Notes under the pieces: generated by a model
Told to the model about the DNA's origin: nothing
The model's database searches: none
The model's input: the letters and a program-made list of their open reading frames with translations, nothing else
Assembly: GCF_000344155.1 (NCBI RefSeq)
Contig: NZ_BAOQ01000008.1
Location: forward strand, 62,001-126,000
Direction: 5' to 3'
Origin: Gordonia paraffinivorans NBRC 108238
GTDB lineage: Bacteria > Actinomycetota > Actinomycetes > Mycobacteriales > Mycobacteriaceae
DNA length: 64,000 nucleotides
Shown: piece after piece, positions 10,559-19,206 of the stretch
Numbering within the stretch: the stretch's first letter is position 1
How the letters are laid out: every line of letters starts with the position of its first letter
Made by a program: the position numbers and the translations under genes

Positions 10559-11356
10559 ATGACCGCCCCGACCTTCGACCTCACCGCGCGCGACGAGACC
10601 TGGGTCAAGCGTGTCCTGCCTGTGCTGAAACTCGTGGTGAAGACCTACTTCCGTTCCGAGGTACGCGGCATGGACAAGGTGCCCGACGGGGGCGTCCTGC
10701 TCGTGTCGAACCACTCGGGCGGACTCATGGCGTTCGACGTCCCGGTGATCAGCGTCGCCTTCGCCGACGAGTTCGGCGCCGACCGGCCGCTCTACACCCT
10801 GGCCCACGACCTCATCTTCACCGGCGCCGGCAAGGACGTCTTCGGCAAGTTCGGATTCCTCCCCGCGCATCCCAAGAACGCCGTCGCGGCGCTGAAGGCC
10901 GGTGCGGCCACCATCGTGTTCCCCGGCGGCGAGTGGGAGGTGCTGCGGCCCACCAGCCAATCGGCAGTCATCGACTTCCACGGCCGGACCGGATACGTCC
11001 GGACGGCCCTCGAGGCCGGGGTGCCGATCGTCCCGATCGTGACCATCGGCGGCCAGGAGACACAGCTCTTCCTCAACCGCGGAGACACCCTCGCCAAGCT
11101 GCTGCGGCTGGACAAGCTGCTGCGCATCGACAGCGCCCCGTTCGCCTTCGGGTTCCCGTTCGGTTTCAACGCGCACTTCCCGCCCAACATCCCGCTGCCG
11201 TCGAAGCTCGTCACGGAGGTGCTCGACCCGATCGACATCACCGCCGAGTTCGGCACCGACCCGGACCACGACGAGGTGGACCAGATGATCCGCAAGCGGA
11301 TGCAGCACGCCCTCGACGGTCTCGCCCGCGAACGCCGGTTCCCGGTTCTCGGCTGA
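10559..11356 (+). CDS. Lysophospholipid/monoacylglycerol acyltransferase family protein (LPLAT, MGAT-like)
   Basis: The protein is 265 residues. It contains LLVSNHSGGLMAFD, the acyltransferase His motif although His and Asp are farther apart than in classical HX4D, and IVFPGGEWEVLRP, the FPGG(E) motif of the MGAT-like LPLAT branch. It should transfer an acyl group from acyl-CoA to a glycerolipid at the membrane surface. I chose the ATG after GAGAGGTGG. It heads the rightward operon with FadD, WS/DGAT and a hydrolase, an order resembling M. tuberculosis Rv1428c-Rv1425. Two KstR-like boxes precede it. Confidence 0.85.
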   Translation: MTAPTFDLTARDETWVKRVLPVLKLVVKTYFRSEVRGMDKVPDGGVLLVSNHSGGLMAFDVPVISVAFADEFGADRPLYTLAHDLIFTGAGKDVFGKFGFLPAHPKNAVAALKAGAATIVFPGGEWEVLRPTSQSAVIDFHGRTGYVRTALEAGVPIVPIVTIGGQETQLFLNRGDTLAKLLRLDKLLRIDSAPFAFGFPFGFNAHFPPNIPLPSKLVTEVLDPIDITAEFGTDPDHDEVDQMIRKRMQHALDGLARERRFPVLG

Positions 11357-11373
11357 CCGGAAGGAGAACCCCC

Positions 11374-13023
11374 ATGCTCACCACACTTCGAGAACGACTC
11401 GCCACCTACACCTGGCTCGTGCGGACCCTCGTCCGCAGCGGATTCCTCGGCTCGCTGCGCCTCGACCGCTACATCCGGATGGGACTCAACCTGCGACGTC
11501 ACGGCGGGGCGTCCCCGGTCAGCGGCATCGGCCTGGCCGCGGCGAGGTCCCCGAAGGGACTGGCCCTCATCGACGAGGCCGGACAACTCACCTGGGGCGA
11601 ACTCGACGCCCGGTGCGACGCCCTCGCCGTGGGACTTCGAGACCTGCCCGGCGGCCGTCCCGCCACCGTCGCCATCCTGTGCCGCAATCACCGCGGGCTC
11701 ATCGAGGCACTGGCCGCCACGTCGCGCCTCGGCGCCGACGCGGTGCTCCTCAACACCGGCTTCGCCGGGCCGCAGCTCGCCGACGTCCTCGAGCGCGAAG
11801 GCGCCGACATCCTCATCGCCGACGATGAGTTCGATGCCGTCATCGCCCCTGCCGCCGAACGCCTTCCGCGCCTGCGTCGGGTCCACGCCTGGACCGATTC
11901 CGGACCGGTCGGCGGGCACACCGTCGACGCGCTCATCGCCGCGAACCTCGGCCGCCGTCCCGAGCGGCCGGCGCGGGCCGGGCGCATCGTGCTGCTGACG
12001 TCGGGCACCACCGGCACTCCCAAGGGCGCCCGGCGCGGCGGCAGCACCGACGTCGCCTCGCTGGCCGCGATGCTCGACCGGATTCCCTGGCGGGCAGGGG
12101 AATCGACGGTCATCGCCGCACCGATCTTCCACGCCTGGGGCTTCGGCCAGGTCGCCATCTCCGCGACCATGACCTGCACGATGATCATGCGGCGCCGGTT
12201 CGACCCGGTGGCCACGCTCGATCTCGTCCGCGAGCACGAGGCCACCGGCCTGGCCGTCGTGCCGGTGATGCTCGAACGCATCATCGACCTGCCCGACGAC
12301 GTGCTCGACGCGCGCCCGATGCCGAGCCTGCGCTTCGTCACAGCCAGCGGCTCGCGGATGCGCACCGACGCACTCATCGCGTTCATGGACCGCTTCGGCG
12401 ACATCGTCTACAACAGCTACAACGCGACCGAGGCCGGGCTGATCAGCACCGCGACGCCCGAGGACCTGCGCGCGGCCCCCGAGACCGCCGGCCGGCCGCT
12501 GGTCGGCACCAGCGTCCGCATCCTCGACGACGAGGACCGGGTCCTGCCGGTCGGGGAGATCGGCCGCATCGTCGTCGCCAACAACTCCGGCTTCGACGGC
12601 TACACCAGCTCCGACAGCAAGGCGTTCGCCGACGGGCACATGGTGTCCGGCGACGTCGGGCGGATCGACGAGAACGGTCGCCTGTTCGTGGTCGGCCGGG
12701 ACGACGAGATGATCGTCTCGGGCGGCGAGAACGTCTACCCGCTCGAGGTCGAGCAGGTCATCGCGGCCCTCGACGCCGTCCACGAGGTCGCCGTCATCGG
12801 GGTCGACGACGAGAAGTTCGGCCAGCGCCTCGCCGCCTACGTCGTGCGGGCGCCGCAGACCCTGATCGGCGCCGAACAGATCCAGCAGCACGTCCGCGAG
12901 CAGCTGGCCGGCTTCAAGGTGCCCCGCGACGTCCACTTCCTCGACGAGCTGCCGCGCAACGCGACCGGCAAGATCCTCAAGCGCGAGCTGCAGGCCGCGG
13001 TTCCCGAGCGGAAGGTCAGCTGA
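11374..13023 (+). CDS. Acyl-CoA synthetase (FadD family; FadD12-like by context)
   Basis: This 549-residue ANL-superfamily ligase has the AMP-binding motif LLTSGTTGTPKGARRGG near residue 208, YNATEAG, GDVGRIDENGRLFVVGRDDEMIVSGGENVYP, and the catalytic lysine in RNATGKILKREL near the C-terminus. It activates a carboxylic acid to its CoA thioester through an acyl-adenylate. The ATG follows GGAAGGAGAA, 17 bases after the acyltransferase stop. Placement between an acyltransferase and a WS/DGAT implies it supplies acyl-CoA for ester synthesis; the FadD12 assignment rests on gene order. Confidence 0.88.
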   Translation: MLTTLRERLATYTWLVRTLVRSGFLGSLRLDRYIRMGLNLRRHGGASPVSGIGLAAARSPKGLALIDEAGQLTWGELDARCDALAVGLRDLPGGRPATVAILCRNHRGLIEALAATSRLGADAVLLNTGFAGPQLADVLEREGADILIADDEFDAVIAPAAERLPRLRRVHAWTDSGPVGGHTVDALIAANLGRRPERPARAGRIVLLTSGTTGTPKGARRGGSTDVASLAAMLDRIPWRAGESTVIAAPIFHAWGFGQVAISATMTCTMIMRRRFDPVATLDLVREHEATGLAVVPVMLERIIDLPDDVLDARPMPSLRFVTASGSRMRTDALIAFMDRFGDIVYNSYNATEAGLISTATPEDLRAAPETAGRPLVGTSVRILDDEDRVLPVGEIGRIVVANNSGFDGYTSSDSKAFADGHMVSGDVGRIDENGRLFVVGRDDEMIVSGGENVYPLEVEQVIAALDAVHEVAVIGVDDEKFGQRLAAYVVRAPQTLIGAEQIQQHVREQLAGFKVPRDVHFLDELPRNATGKILKRELQAAVPERKVS

Positions 13024-13026
13024 ACG

Positions 13027-14481
13027 ATGAACTCGCAGAACATGACCCGCGACGCCCGGCTCCGGGCGGTGTCCTGGGAAGCGCTGCCCGAGGCGGCCGA
13101 ACGGATGACCGGCCCCGACGCGCTGATGCTGAACATGGAGTCGGCGTCGAACCCCATGCACACGCTGAAGGTGGCGGTGCTCGACACCTCCCGGCGCGGC
13201 AGGCCCGTCGAACTCGCCGAGCTCGCCGCCCTGCTGCCGCAGTACCTCGGGAAGTTCCCCCGCGCGACCCAGCGCATCCAGTGGGTGCGCGGATGTTCGG
13301 CGCGCCCGTACTGGGTGCCCGACACCGACTTCGACGTCACACGCCACCTCGACGAGCGCCGGGTGTCCGCGCCCGGCCGTCGCGCCGACCTCGACGCCGT
13401 GCTCTCCGACCTGGCCGTCGAACAACTCGATCGCGACCACCCGCTGTGGGCGCTCACCCTCGTCCACGGTCTCGAAGGCGGCCGCCAGGCGATCGTCGTG
13501 CGCGTCCATCATGCGGTGGCCGACGGGCTCGCCGTGCTGAACACCTTCATGGCCGCCACGGCCGAGCCCGGCCACGCCGTCGAGCCCGCGCCGGTCGCAG
13601 TACCGGCCGACGACGTCGACACCCGGGCGCTGAGCAGGTCTGCACGCGCGGAGTCGCGACGGCTGGCCCGGGAACTGCCCGCCCTCGTCAAGGCCGTGCG
13701 CCGATCGGTCGCCCAGCGGCGCAAGGTCGAGAACGCGGACCGGATTCCCAAGCCGCTCACCGCCCGCCGGACCAGCTTCAACTCCCGCAGCGGCGCCACG
13801 CGGGTGTGCGCGTCCGCCGACATCCCCCTGTATGCGGTGCAGCAGATCGCCCTGGCCGCGAACACCACCGTCAACGGCGCCCTGCACGGCATCATCGCCG
13901 GCGCCATCCGGGAGGAGCTGATCGCCCGCGGCGAGGAGCCCGGCGCCTCGGTCACGATCTTCGGGGTGTGCAAGGACCTCACCTCGTCGCGCACGTACGG
14001 CAACGAGATCGCCACCTCGTCGGCCTACCTGCGCTCCGATCTGGCCGATCCGGTGGAGCGCATCGTCGCGACCGGCGAGAGCTGCGCGGCGGCCGTGGCG
14101 TGCCGCCGCGAGGTGGGCTTCGAGCTCACCGAGAAGCTGTCGACCTACACGGGCCGGCTGGGGCCGTTCTTCCGCAGCGTCGCCGCCGACCTGATGCCGG
14201 TGGTGATGAACAACATCACCACCGCGAACCTCCCGGGCCCGCGCACGACGCGGTGGGCAGGCGACGTCGAGGTGGTCGACTGGATATCGTTCGCGCTGGC
14301 CATCGCGCCCGCCGACGTCAACCTCACGACCTACAGCTACGCGGGACGCCTCAGCATGGGCCTCATCGCGACGCCCGAGTCGATGCCCGACCCCGCGGGA
14401 TTCCTGCGGCGCGTGTCCGCCGCGGTGGACGAGGCGGCCGATGCACTGGGCATCAGGTCCATGGCGCAGGAGGCCAGTTGA
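13027..14481 (+). CDS. Wax ester synthase/diacylglycerol acyltransferase (WS/DGAT) family protein
   Basis: This 484-residue protein carries the catalytic HHAVADG motif (HHxxxDG) at about residues 161-167, an N-terminal NMESASNPMH variant of the family PMH segment, and the C-terminal NNITTANLPGPRTTRWAG, which matches the conserved N-x-PG-P region. WS/DGATs esterify acyl-CoA to diacylglycerol or long alcohols for storage lipid or wall lipids. The start lies three bases after the FadD stop. The stop overlaps the next gene's TTG. Confidence 0.88.
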   Translation: MNSQNMTRDARLRAVSWEALPEAAERMTGPDALMLNMESASNPMHTLKVAVLDTSRRGRPVELAELAALLPQYLGKFPRATQRIQWVRGCSARPYWVPDTDFDVTRHLDERRVSAPGRRADLDAVLSDLAVEQLDRDHPLWALTLVHGLEGGRQAIVVRVHHAVADGLAVLNTFMAATAEPGHAVEPAPVAVPADDVDTRALSRSARAESRRLARELPALVKAVRRSVAQRRKVENADRIPKPLTARRTSFNSRSGATRVCASADIPLYAVQQIALAANTTVNGALHGIIAGAIREELIARGEEPGASVTIFGVCKDLTSSRTYGNEIATSSAYLRSDLADPVERIVATGESCAAAVACRREVGFELTEKLSTYTGRLGPFFRSVAADLMPVVMNNITTANLPGPRTTRWAGDVEVVDWISFALAIAPADVNLTTYSYAGRLSMGLIATPESMPDPAGFLRRVSAAVDEAADALGIRSMAQEAS

Positions 14482-15650
14482 TCGACTGGGAAACCGAGCT
14501 CGCCCGCGTGGGGCTCTTCGCGGGCGTGTTGCCGCGGGCCATCGGGAGTTCGGCAGAAGCTCGCCGCGGCAACCCCGAGACCGGTATCCCCGCAGCAGGA
14601 TTCGGACCCCGACTGGTGGGAGAGACCGCGATCGACGAATTGTTCATCGCGGTCAGCTCGGTGATCCGCGAGATCCCGCCGATGGAGCAGGTCGAGGCGT
14701 GGGTGGCGCGCTGCGGCGACGTCGCCGACGAGTTCGCCCGACTCGACCCCTCCGAGGTCTACCGCGACCCCGGGGCGCCGCGCATCCTGTCCCGCGATCG
14801 CAAGATCTTCGGGACCACGGCCTTCGAGCACATCGACTACTCGACCGAGACCCGGCTGCCCGACTCGGTCGCGAACCTCGACCCGCACGCCGACGGCCTG
14901 GCCTCGGTGCGGGTGATGACGAGGCGGCGTCCGGGCGCACGCTGGCTGATCTGGGTGCACGGCGCCGCCCAGGGCCGCGCCGACGACCTGTACGCCTTCC
15001 GGGCCGCGCACCTGCACAAGAAACTGGGGTACGACGTCGTCTTCCCGGTGCTGCCCGCGCACGGGCCACGGCGTATCAGCAAGGTCGCCTATCCGGGCTT
15101 CGACCCGCTCGTGAACACCCTCATCACGATCCGTGCGATCGCCGAGATCCGCTCCCTCGTGTCCTGGATCGCCGCCCAGGATCCGGCCGACATCACCATC
15201 GCCGGAACGTCTCTCGGCGGTCCGATCGCCGCGATGGTCGCGTCGATGGACCCGCGGATCTCCTCGGTCCTCGCGGTGGTGCCGATGCTCGACATGCACG
15301 CGACGTTGGCCCACCACATGGCCCGCGGTGGCTCGAAGGGGCGTCGCCTGGCCGAACTGATGCGCAGCGACGAGGTCCGCGAGGTGTCCAAGGTGATCAG
15401 TCCGCTGTCGGTCGAGCCGCTGCCCGCGCCGGACCGGCGGATGGTCGTCGCGGCGTTGAACGACCGGGTCACCTGGGTGTCCGCCGCGCAAAGACTGCAC
15501 CAGCACTGGGGCGGACGTATCCACTGGTACAACGGCAGTCACGTGGGGCATGCGATGTCGCCCGGCATCCGGCACGCCACCGACGGGTTCCTGAGCGAGC
15601 CCGTCAGGCCCGCGGGGCCGGCAGGCGAGAACAGGCGGGCGGTGAACTGA
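14478..15650 (+). CDS. Alpha/beta hydrolase, lipase/esterase-like
   Basis: About 390 residues. The core has LIWVHGAAQGR near residue 158, a nucleophile elbow TIAGTSLGGPIAAMVAS, and a late His in NGSHVGHAMSPG. I chose a TTG start because it overlaps the WS/DGAT stop (TTGA) and has a perfect AGGAGG six bases upstream; the longer open frame is a shadow of WS/DGAT. It ends the lipid operon and may hydrolyse the esters made by the upstream enzymes, paralleling the LipO position in the M. tuberculosis cluster (context inference). Confidence 0.82.
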   Translation: MIDWETELARVGLFAGVLPRAIGSSAEARRGNPETGIPAAGFGPRLVGETAIDELFIAVSSVIREIPPMEQVEAWVARCGDVADEFARLDPSEVYRDPGAPRILSRDRKIFGTTAFEHIDYSTETRLPDSVANLDPHADGLASVRVMTRRRPGARWLIWVHGAAQGRADDLYAFRAAHLHKKLGYDVVFPVLPAHGPRRISKVAYPGFDPLVNTLITIRAIAEIRSLVSWIAAQDPADITIAGTSLGGPIAAMVASMDPRISSVLAVVPMLDMHATLAHHMARGGSKGRRLAELMRSDEVREVSKVISPLSVEPLPAPDRRMVVAALNDRVTWVSAAQRLHQHWGGRIHWYNGSHVGHAMSPGIRHATDGFLSEPVRPAGPAGENRRAVN

Positions 15651-15724
15651 CCATTCGGTGCGGGCGCCTCCGGCGACGACCTGCACCGAACGAACGGGCC
15701 GGCCAGGTGCGTCCTTCCCGAACC

Positions 15725-15765
15725 CATATCGCCCGCGACACCAGTCTGGTGTCGCGGGCGATATG
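15725..15765. repeat. 41-bp perfect palindrome (dispersed repeat family, copy A)
   Basis: Two 20-bp arms flank a single central T. The right arm is CTGGTGTCGCGGGCGATATG. It sits in the gap between convergent genes ending at 15650 and 15786. The core GGTGTCGCGGGCGA recurs at 38376-38389 and, with one change, at 27812-27825. It could act as a bidirectional terminator or a REP-like element. Confidence 0.7.
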
Positions 15766-15785
15766 TCTCGGTCCGAGGCCCTGAC

Positions 15786-17123
15786 CTACTCGGGCACCAA
15801 CTCCGGATTGGCGTCGGCGAGCAGTTCCTCGCGGTCGTCGGCGAGGACGAATCCCGCCTCGATCGCGGCGTCGGTGGCGTTCGCGTAACACATCTCGTAC
15901 TCCTCGCGCGTGCCGTAGCGATCGGCGAGCAGGTGTTCCGGGATCGGGTGGGTCGTGCCGAACAGGAGGCAGATCCGCGACACCGGGTCCGGGACGATGC
16001 CGCTGAGCACCTGTGTCGGGGCGTCGACGCTCGGCGTGCGCACCCCGCCGAGGACGTTGCCGAGGTCGTCGACCTCGAACTCGGGCTCGGGCGTGTGGAT
16101 TCCGCGCAACCGCAGGGGCTCGGCGGACGGCGGGGGAGCGCCGCCCTCGGTCCACCTCGTCAGGTGCCGCAGCGCGGCGCGCAGGACGAAGCGCTGCTGT
16201 CCCCGGTTCACCGGGTCGGGGCAGCCCAGGTACTCCTCGAACGCGCCCACCTGGTGCAGATCCGCGTGGGACGTCCCGGCCATCTCCCACACCCGCAGGC
16301 GGTCGTCGTCGGGCTGCCGCACCGAGAAGTAGCGGAAATTGGTGAGGATGTCGGTCTCGGTCTGCAGGACGAAGATCGGGGAATCACGATCGGTGCGCAG
16401 TCGGGTCGGCTCACCGGAGAACACCGTCGTCACGTCGACGCCGGTGCCCACCTCGCCGGCCGGGAGTCCGGCGGCGGCCCGGCTGTGGATGAGGTACCCG
16501 TCGAAGACGTCATCGGCGGGGACCTCGTTGACGAAGGTCGTCAACGCCATCGCCGACTGGGATTCGCCGACGGCGAGGACCGTGGACACCTCGAGCCCCG
16601 ACAGCGGATGCCCGTCGGCGTCGGTGTCCCGGAGCGCGCGGCCGATGGAGGCGAAGATGTCGTAGCAGTACGCGTCGCCCGGATGATGCAGGCCGGCATA
16701 GCGTTCCGGGTCCTTGTCGGCGAGACCCTGCGGCGCGCCCGTGCTCACGCCGACCGAGCCGGTGCCTCCCTCGATACCGACGTACTGCGCCGAGACGCCG
16801 ACGTAGGCGTGGCCGCTGCGCACGAGTTCGGCGGCGAGATAGGAATATTCGGGCGCCGCGTCGCTGCCGCTGCTGACGTTGAGCCACTCGACCACGAGGC
16901 GTCCGCTGAAGTTGCCCGGCTGGGCGGGCCGGCGGACCACGACGCGCGTGGTGAACTCCGCAGGCGGGGTCGGGGTGTCGCCGACGAGGCGTTCGGCGAC
17001 GCCGGAGGCGGCGTACTCGGTGTCGGTGAATCCGGCTGCGCTCAGGTCCGGCACCGGCGAGGCGCTGAGGAGCGAGGAGCCCTTGCCGCCGTCGAGCGGC
17101 CGGAAGGTGATGGAGGCGTTCAC
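15786..17123 (-). CDS. Alpha/beta hydrolase domain-containing protein (Abhydrolase_10 type)
   Basis: A 445-residue protein. It has the conserved segments RLVVEWLNVSSGSDAAPEY, ELVRSGHAYVGVSAQYVGIEG, a serine in VLAVGESQSAMALTTFVN (GESQS elbow) and MAGTSHADLHQ, all typical of a poorly characterised actinobacterial hydrolase family. There is no signal peptide. The GTG start overlaps the stop of the CMD-family gene (GTGA) with AGGAAGA upstream. It is the last gene of the leftward operon and may hydrolyse an ester or lactone product of the upstream oxidoreductases. Confidence 0.8.
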   Translation of the reverse strand: MNASITFRPLDGGKGSSLLSASPVPDLSAAGFTDTEYAASGVAERLVGDTPTPPAEFTTRVVVRRPAQPGNFSGRLVVEWLNVSSGSDAAPEYSYLAAELVRSGHAYVGVSAQYVGIEGGTGSVGVSTGAPQGLADKDPERYAGLHHPGDAYCYDIFASIGRALRDTDADGHPLSGLEVSTVLAVGESQSAMALTTFVNEVPADDVFDGYLIHSRAAAGLPAGEVGTGVDVTTVFSGEPTRLRTDRDSPIFVLQTETDILTNFRYFSVRQPDDDRLRVWEMAGTSHADLHQVGAFEEYLGCPDPVNRGQQRFVLRAALRHLTRWTEGGAPPPSAEPLRLRGIHTPEPEFEVDDLGNVLGGVRTPSVDAPTQVLSGIVPDPVSRICLLFGTTHPIPEHLLADRYGTREEYEMCYANATDAAIEAGFVLADDREELLADANPELVPE

Positions 17124-17509
17124 GTGTTCTTCCTGTGCTTCTTGATGGCCTCGCCGAACATGAAGTGCATCTTGGTGCCCTGCGGCCAGCCGACGTAATA
17201 GCAGAGGAACAGCCCGATCTCCTCGAGCTGTTCGGGGGTCAGCTCGCCGTTGGCCAGTGCGGCGCCGGCCTGGATCTCGGCGACGTCGATGTTGTTGCTC
17301 GCGGCGAGGGCGCCGAGGAGGAGAAGGCGCCGGTCGCGGTCGGTGAGTCCCTCGCGGGCCCACACGTTGCCGAAGACCTGGTCGGCGGTGTGCGCGAAGT
17401 AGTCGCCGGGGCCGTCGCTGACCTCCCAGCCGTAGACCTCGGACATGCGCCGCAGGCCGCGCTTGCGGATCTCCTCCGGTGCCTCGTCGGACATGTGGGA
17501 TCGGGTCAT
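17120..17509 (-). CDS. Carboxymuconolactone decarboxylase (CMD) family protein
   Basis: This 129-residue protein fits a single CMD/AhpD-like fold: GDYFAHTADQVFGNVWAREGLTDRDRRLLLLGALAASNN, then a helix with GELTPEQLEEIGLFLCYYVGWP. The CxxC of AhpD peroxidases is absent, so a redox role is unlikely. It corresponds in position to Rv0771 in M. tuberculosis. The ATG overlaps the upstream dehydrogenase stop by ATGA and follows GGAGA. True carboxymuconolactone decarboxylase activity is not implied, since no beta-ketoadipate genes are nearby. Confidence 0.85.
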   Translation of the reverse strand: MTRSHMSDEAPEEIRKRGLRRMSEVYGWEVSDGPGDYFAHTADQVFGNVWAREGLTDRDRRLLLLGALAASNNIDVAEIQAGAALANGELTPEQLEEIGLFLCYYVGWPQGTKMHFMFGEAIKKHRKNT

Positions 17510-18393
17510 GTGTTGTCTCCTTCGGCATGGGGGACGCCGAGTCCCGCGGCCAGGTCGCGCAGAGCGATACGGCCGAGTGGCAGGTCGACGTCGAGTTCGT
17601 CGGCGAGGGCGAGCGCCAGCGACAGGTCCTTCTCGCCCAGGGTGCGGACGCCGGTGAGGATGCCGTACCAGGGGTCGTCGGTGTCGACGGGTGCGGTGGT
17701 GTCCCGCAACATGATCGCGCCCGGGCCGCCGGTGACGGCGTCGGAGTGGCGGACCACCTTGCCCAATTTGCCGATGTCGAGACCTGCCGCCTCGGCGAGC
17801 CGGGCCGCCTCGGTGGTGGCGGTGAACGAGATGAAGTGCAGGAGATTGCGAGCGAGTTTCATCTTGGTGCCCGCTCCCACATCGCCGGCGTGGACGATCA
17901 TGTCGGCCGTCAGCGCGAACGGTTCCTTGAGCTTCTGGTAGGCCTCGCGGGGCCCTCCGACCATGATGGCAAGCCGGCCGGACGCCGCACCCATCGAGCC
18001 ACCGGAGATCGGGGCGTCGAGCAGGGTCACCTCCCGCGCGGCGCACTGTTCGGCCAGATCGACCGCGGTGTCCGGGCCGATCGTCGAGTGGACGGTGATG
18101 ATCGTTCCCGGCCGGGCCGTGGACAGCAGGCCGTCGGCTCCGGTCACCACCGACCGGACCTGGTCGTCGTCGAGCACGCAGATGCCGATGATGTCGGACT
18201 TCTCGGCCAGGCCCGCGAGGGAGTCGGCCGCGTCGGCGCCCTTCTCCACGACCTTCGCGACCGCGTCGCCGGACAGGTCGAACACCGAGAGCCCGCCCGG
18301 CCAGACCGCCAGGCTCCCGGCCATCGGTCCGCCGATGTTGCCGAGGCCGACGAAGCCGAGGCGGGGCCGTGCGGTCGGTGGGGCGTCGGTCAT
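17506..18393 (-). CDS. NAD(P)-dependent beta-hydroxyacid dehydrogenase (3-hydroxyisobutyrate dehydrogenase family)
   Basis: A 295-residue protein. GFVGLGNIGGPMA at residues 13-25 is the dinucleotide-binding motif. DAPISGGSMGAASG is the substrate-binding signature and GAGTKMKLARNLLHF carries the catalytic Lys. The family oxidises beta-hydroxyacids or reduces aldehyde acids. Its start overlaps the SDR stop and its stop overlaps the CMD gene, so it is tightly coupled. It matches the position of Rv0770. Confidence 0.88.
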   Translation of the reverse strand: MTDAPPTARPRLGFVGLGNIGGPMAGSLAVWPGGLSVFDLSGDAVAKVVEKGADAADSLAGLAEKSDIIGICVLDDDQVRSVVTGADGLLSTARPGTIITVHSTIGPDTAVDLAEQCAAREVTLLDAPISGGSMGAASGRLAIMVGGPREAYQKLKEPFALTADMIVHAGDVGAGTKMKLARNLLHFISFTATTEAARLAEAAGLDIGKLGKVVRHSDAVTGGPGAIMLRDTTAPVDTDDPWYGILTGVRTLGEKDLSLALALADELDVDLPLGRIALRDLAAGLGVPHAEGDNT

Positions 18394-19127
18394 GAGCGGA
18401 TGACCTGTCCGCCGTCGACGTTGAAGATCTGCCCGGTGATCCAGCTCGCCTCGTCGGAGAGCAGGAACAGGCACATCCCGATGAGGTCCTCGGGCTTGCC
18501 GAACCGCTTGAGCGGCAACCGGTTCACGATGTCCTGGACCATCTCGCCGGGCGTGGTGGTGCGGGTCGCCTCGGTGTCGATCGGGCCGGGGGCGATGGCG
18601 TTGACCCGGATGTTCTGGCCGCCGAGCTCGGTCGCGAGCTGCTGGGTGAGTCCGTTGACCCCGACCTTGGCCAGACCGTAGAAGCCGCTGTAGAGCCATG
18701 CGGCGGTGGAGGACTGGTTGACGATGGACCCGCCGTTCGTCATGTGCGGGTAGACCGCCCGGGTCACGTTGAGGGCGCCGTCGAGATTGACGCTCATGAA
18801 CTTCTTGTAGTAGTCCCACGGCACCGTGATGAGGAAGTCGAGCCTCATCCCGCCGTAGATGGCGGCGTTGTTGACCAGGCCGTCGATCGAGCCGTGGGCG
18901 TCGACGGCCGCGGTGGCCAGCGCTTGTGCGGAGTCCACGTCGGCGACGTCGGCGTGGACGTAGAGGCCGCCGATGTCGGCGGCGACCTGCTTGCCCTGCT
19001 CGTCGTTGACGTCGGCGACCACGACGTTGGCGCCCTCGCCGGCCAGCGCCCGGGCGTAGGCCTCGCCGATGCCGCCGGCCGCGCCGGTCACGATCACGGT
19101 CTTGTTCTCGAAACGCTTGGAACTCAT
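18390..19127 (-). CDS. Short-chain dehydrogenase/reductase (Rv0769-like)
   Basis: This 245-residue SDR has VTGAAGGIGEAYARAL, LVNNAAIYGG, an active-site Tyr in YSGFYGLAKVG (YxxxK) and the closing WITGQIFNVDGG. The ATG follows AGGAC. It lies 79 bases downstream of the aldehyde dehydrogenase and overlaps the next gene by ATGA. It likely works with the aldehyde dehydrogenase on alcohol/ketone intermediates of the same unknown pathway. Confidence 0.88.
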   Translation of the reverse strand: MSSKRFENKTVIVTGAAGGIGEAYARALAGEGANVVVADVNDEQGKQVAADIGGLYVHADVADVDSAQALATAAVDAHGSIDGLVNNAAIYGGMRLDFLITVPWDYYKKFMSVNLDGALNVTRAVYPHMTNGGSIVNQSSTAAWLYSGFYGLAKVGVNGLTQQLATELGGQNIRVNAIAPGPIDTEATRTTTPGEMVQDIVNRLPLKRFGKPEDLIGMCLFLLSDEASWITGQIFNVDGGQVIRS

Positions 19128-19206
19128 CGTCCTGCTTTCTGTGTGGGTTCCCGGTCGGGCTGGTGCGACGCGCCCGCCGGGTGCGATCTCGCGGGTCGTG
19201 GGCGGG

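Noticed and set aside
10792..13887. A 1031-codon open frame on the minus strand
   Set aside because: It is antisense to the acyltransferase, FadD and WS/DGAT genes, which have full domain motifs. Its translation is low-complexity Arg/Gly/Asp/Val typical of a GC-rich shadow frame.
17120..17509. True 4-carboxymuconolactone decarboxylase of the beta-ketoadipate pathway
   Set aside because: No other protocatechuate or catechol pathway genes are nearby and the operon is oxidoreductase-rich; only the fold is supported.
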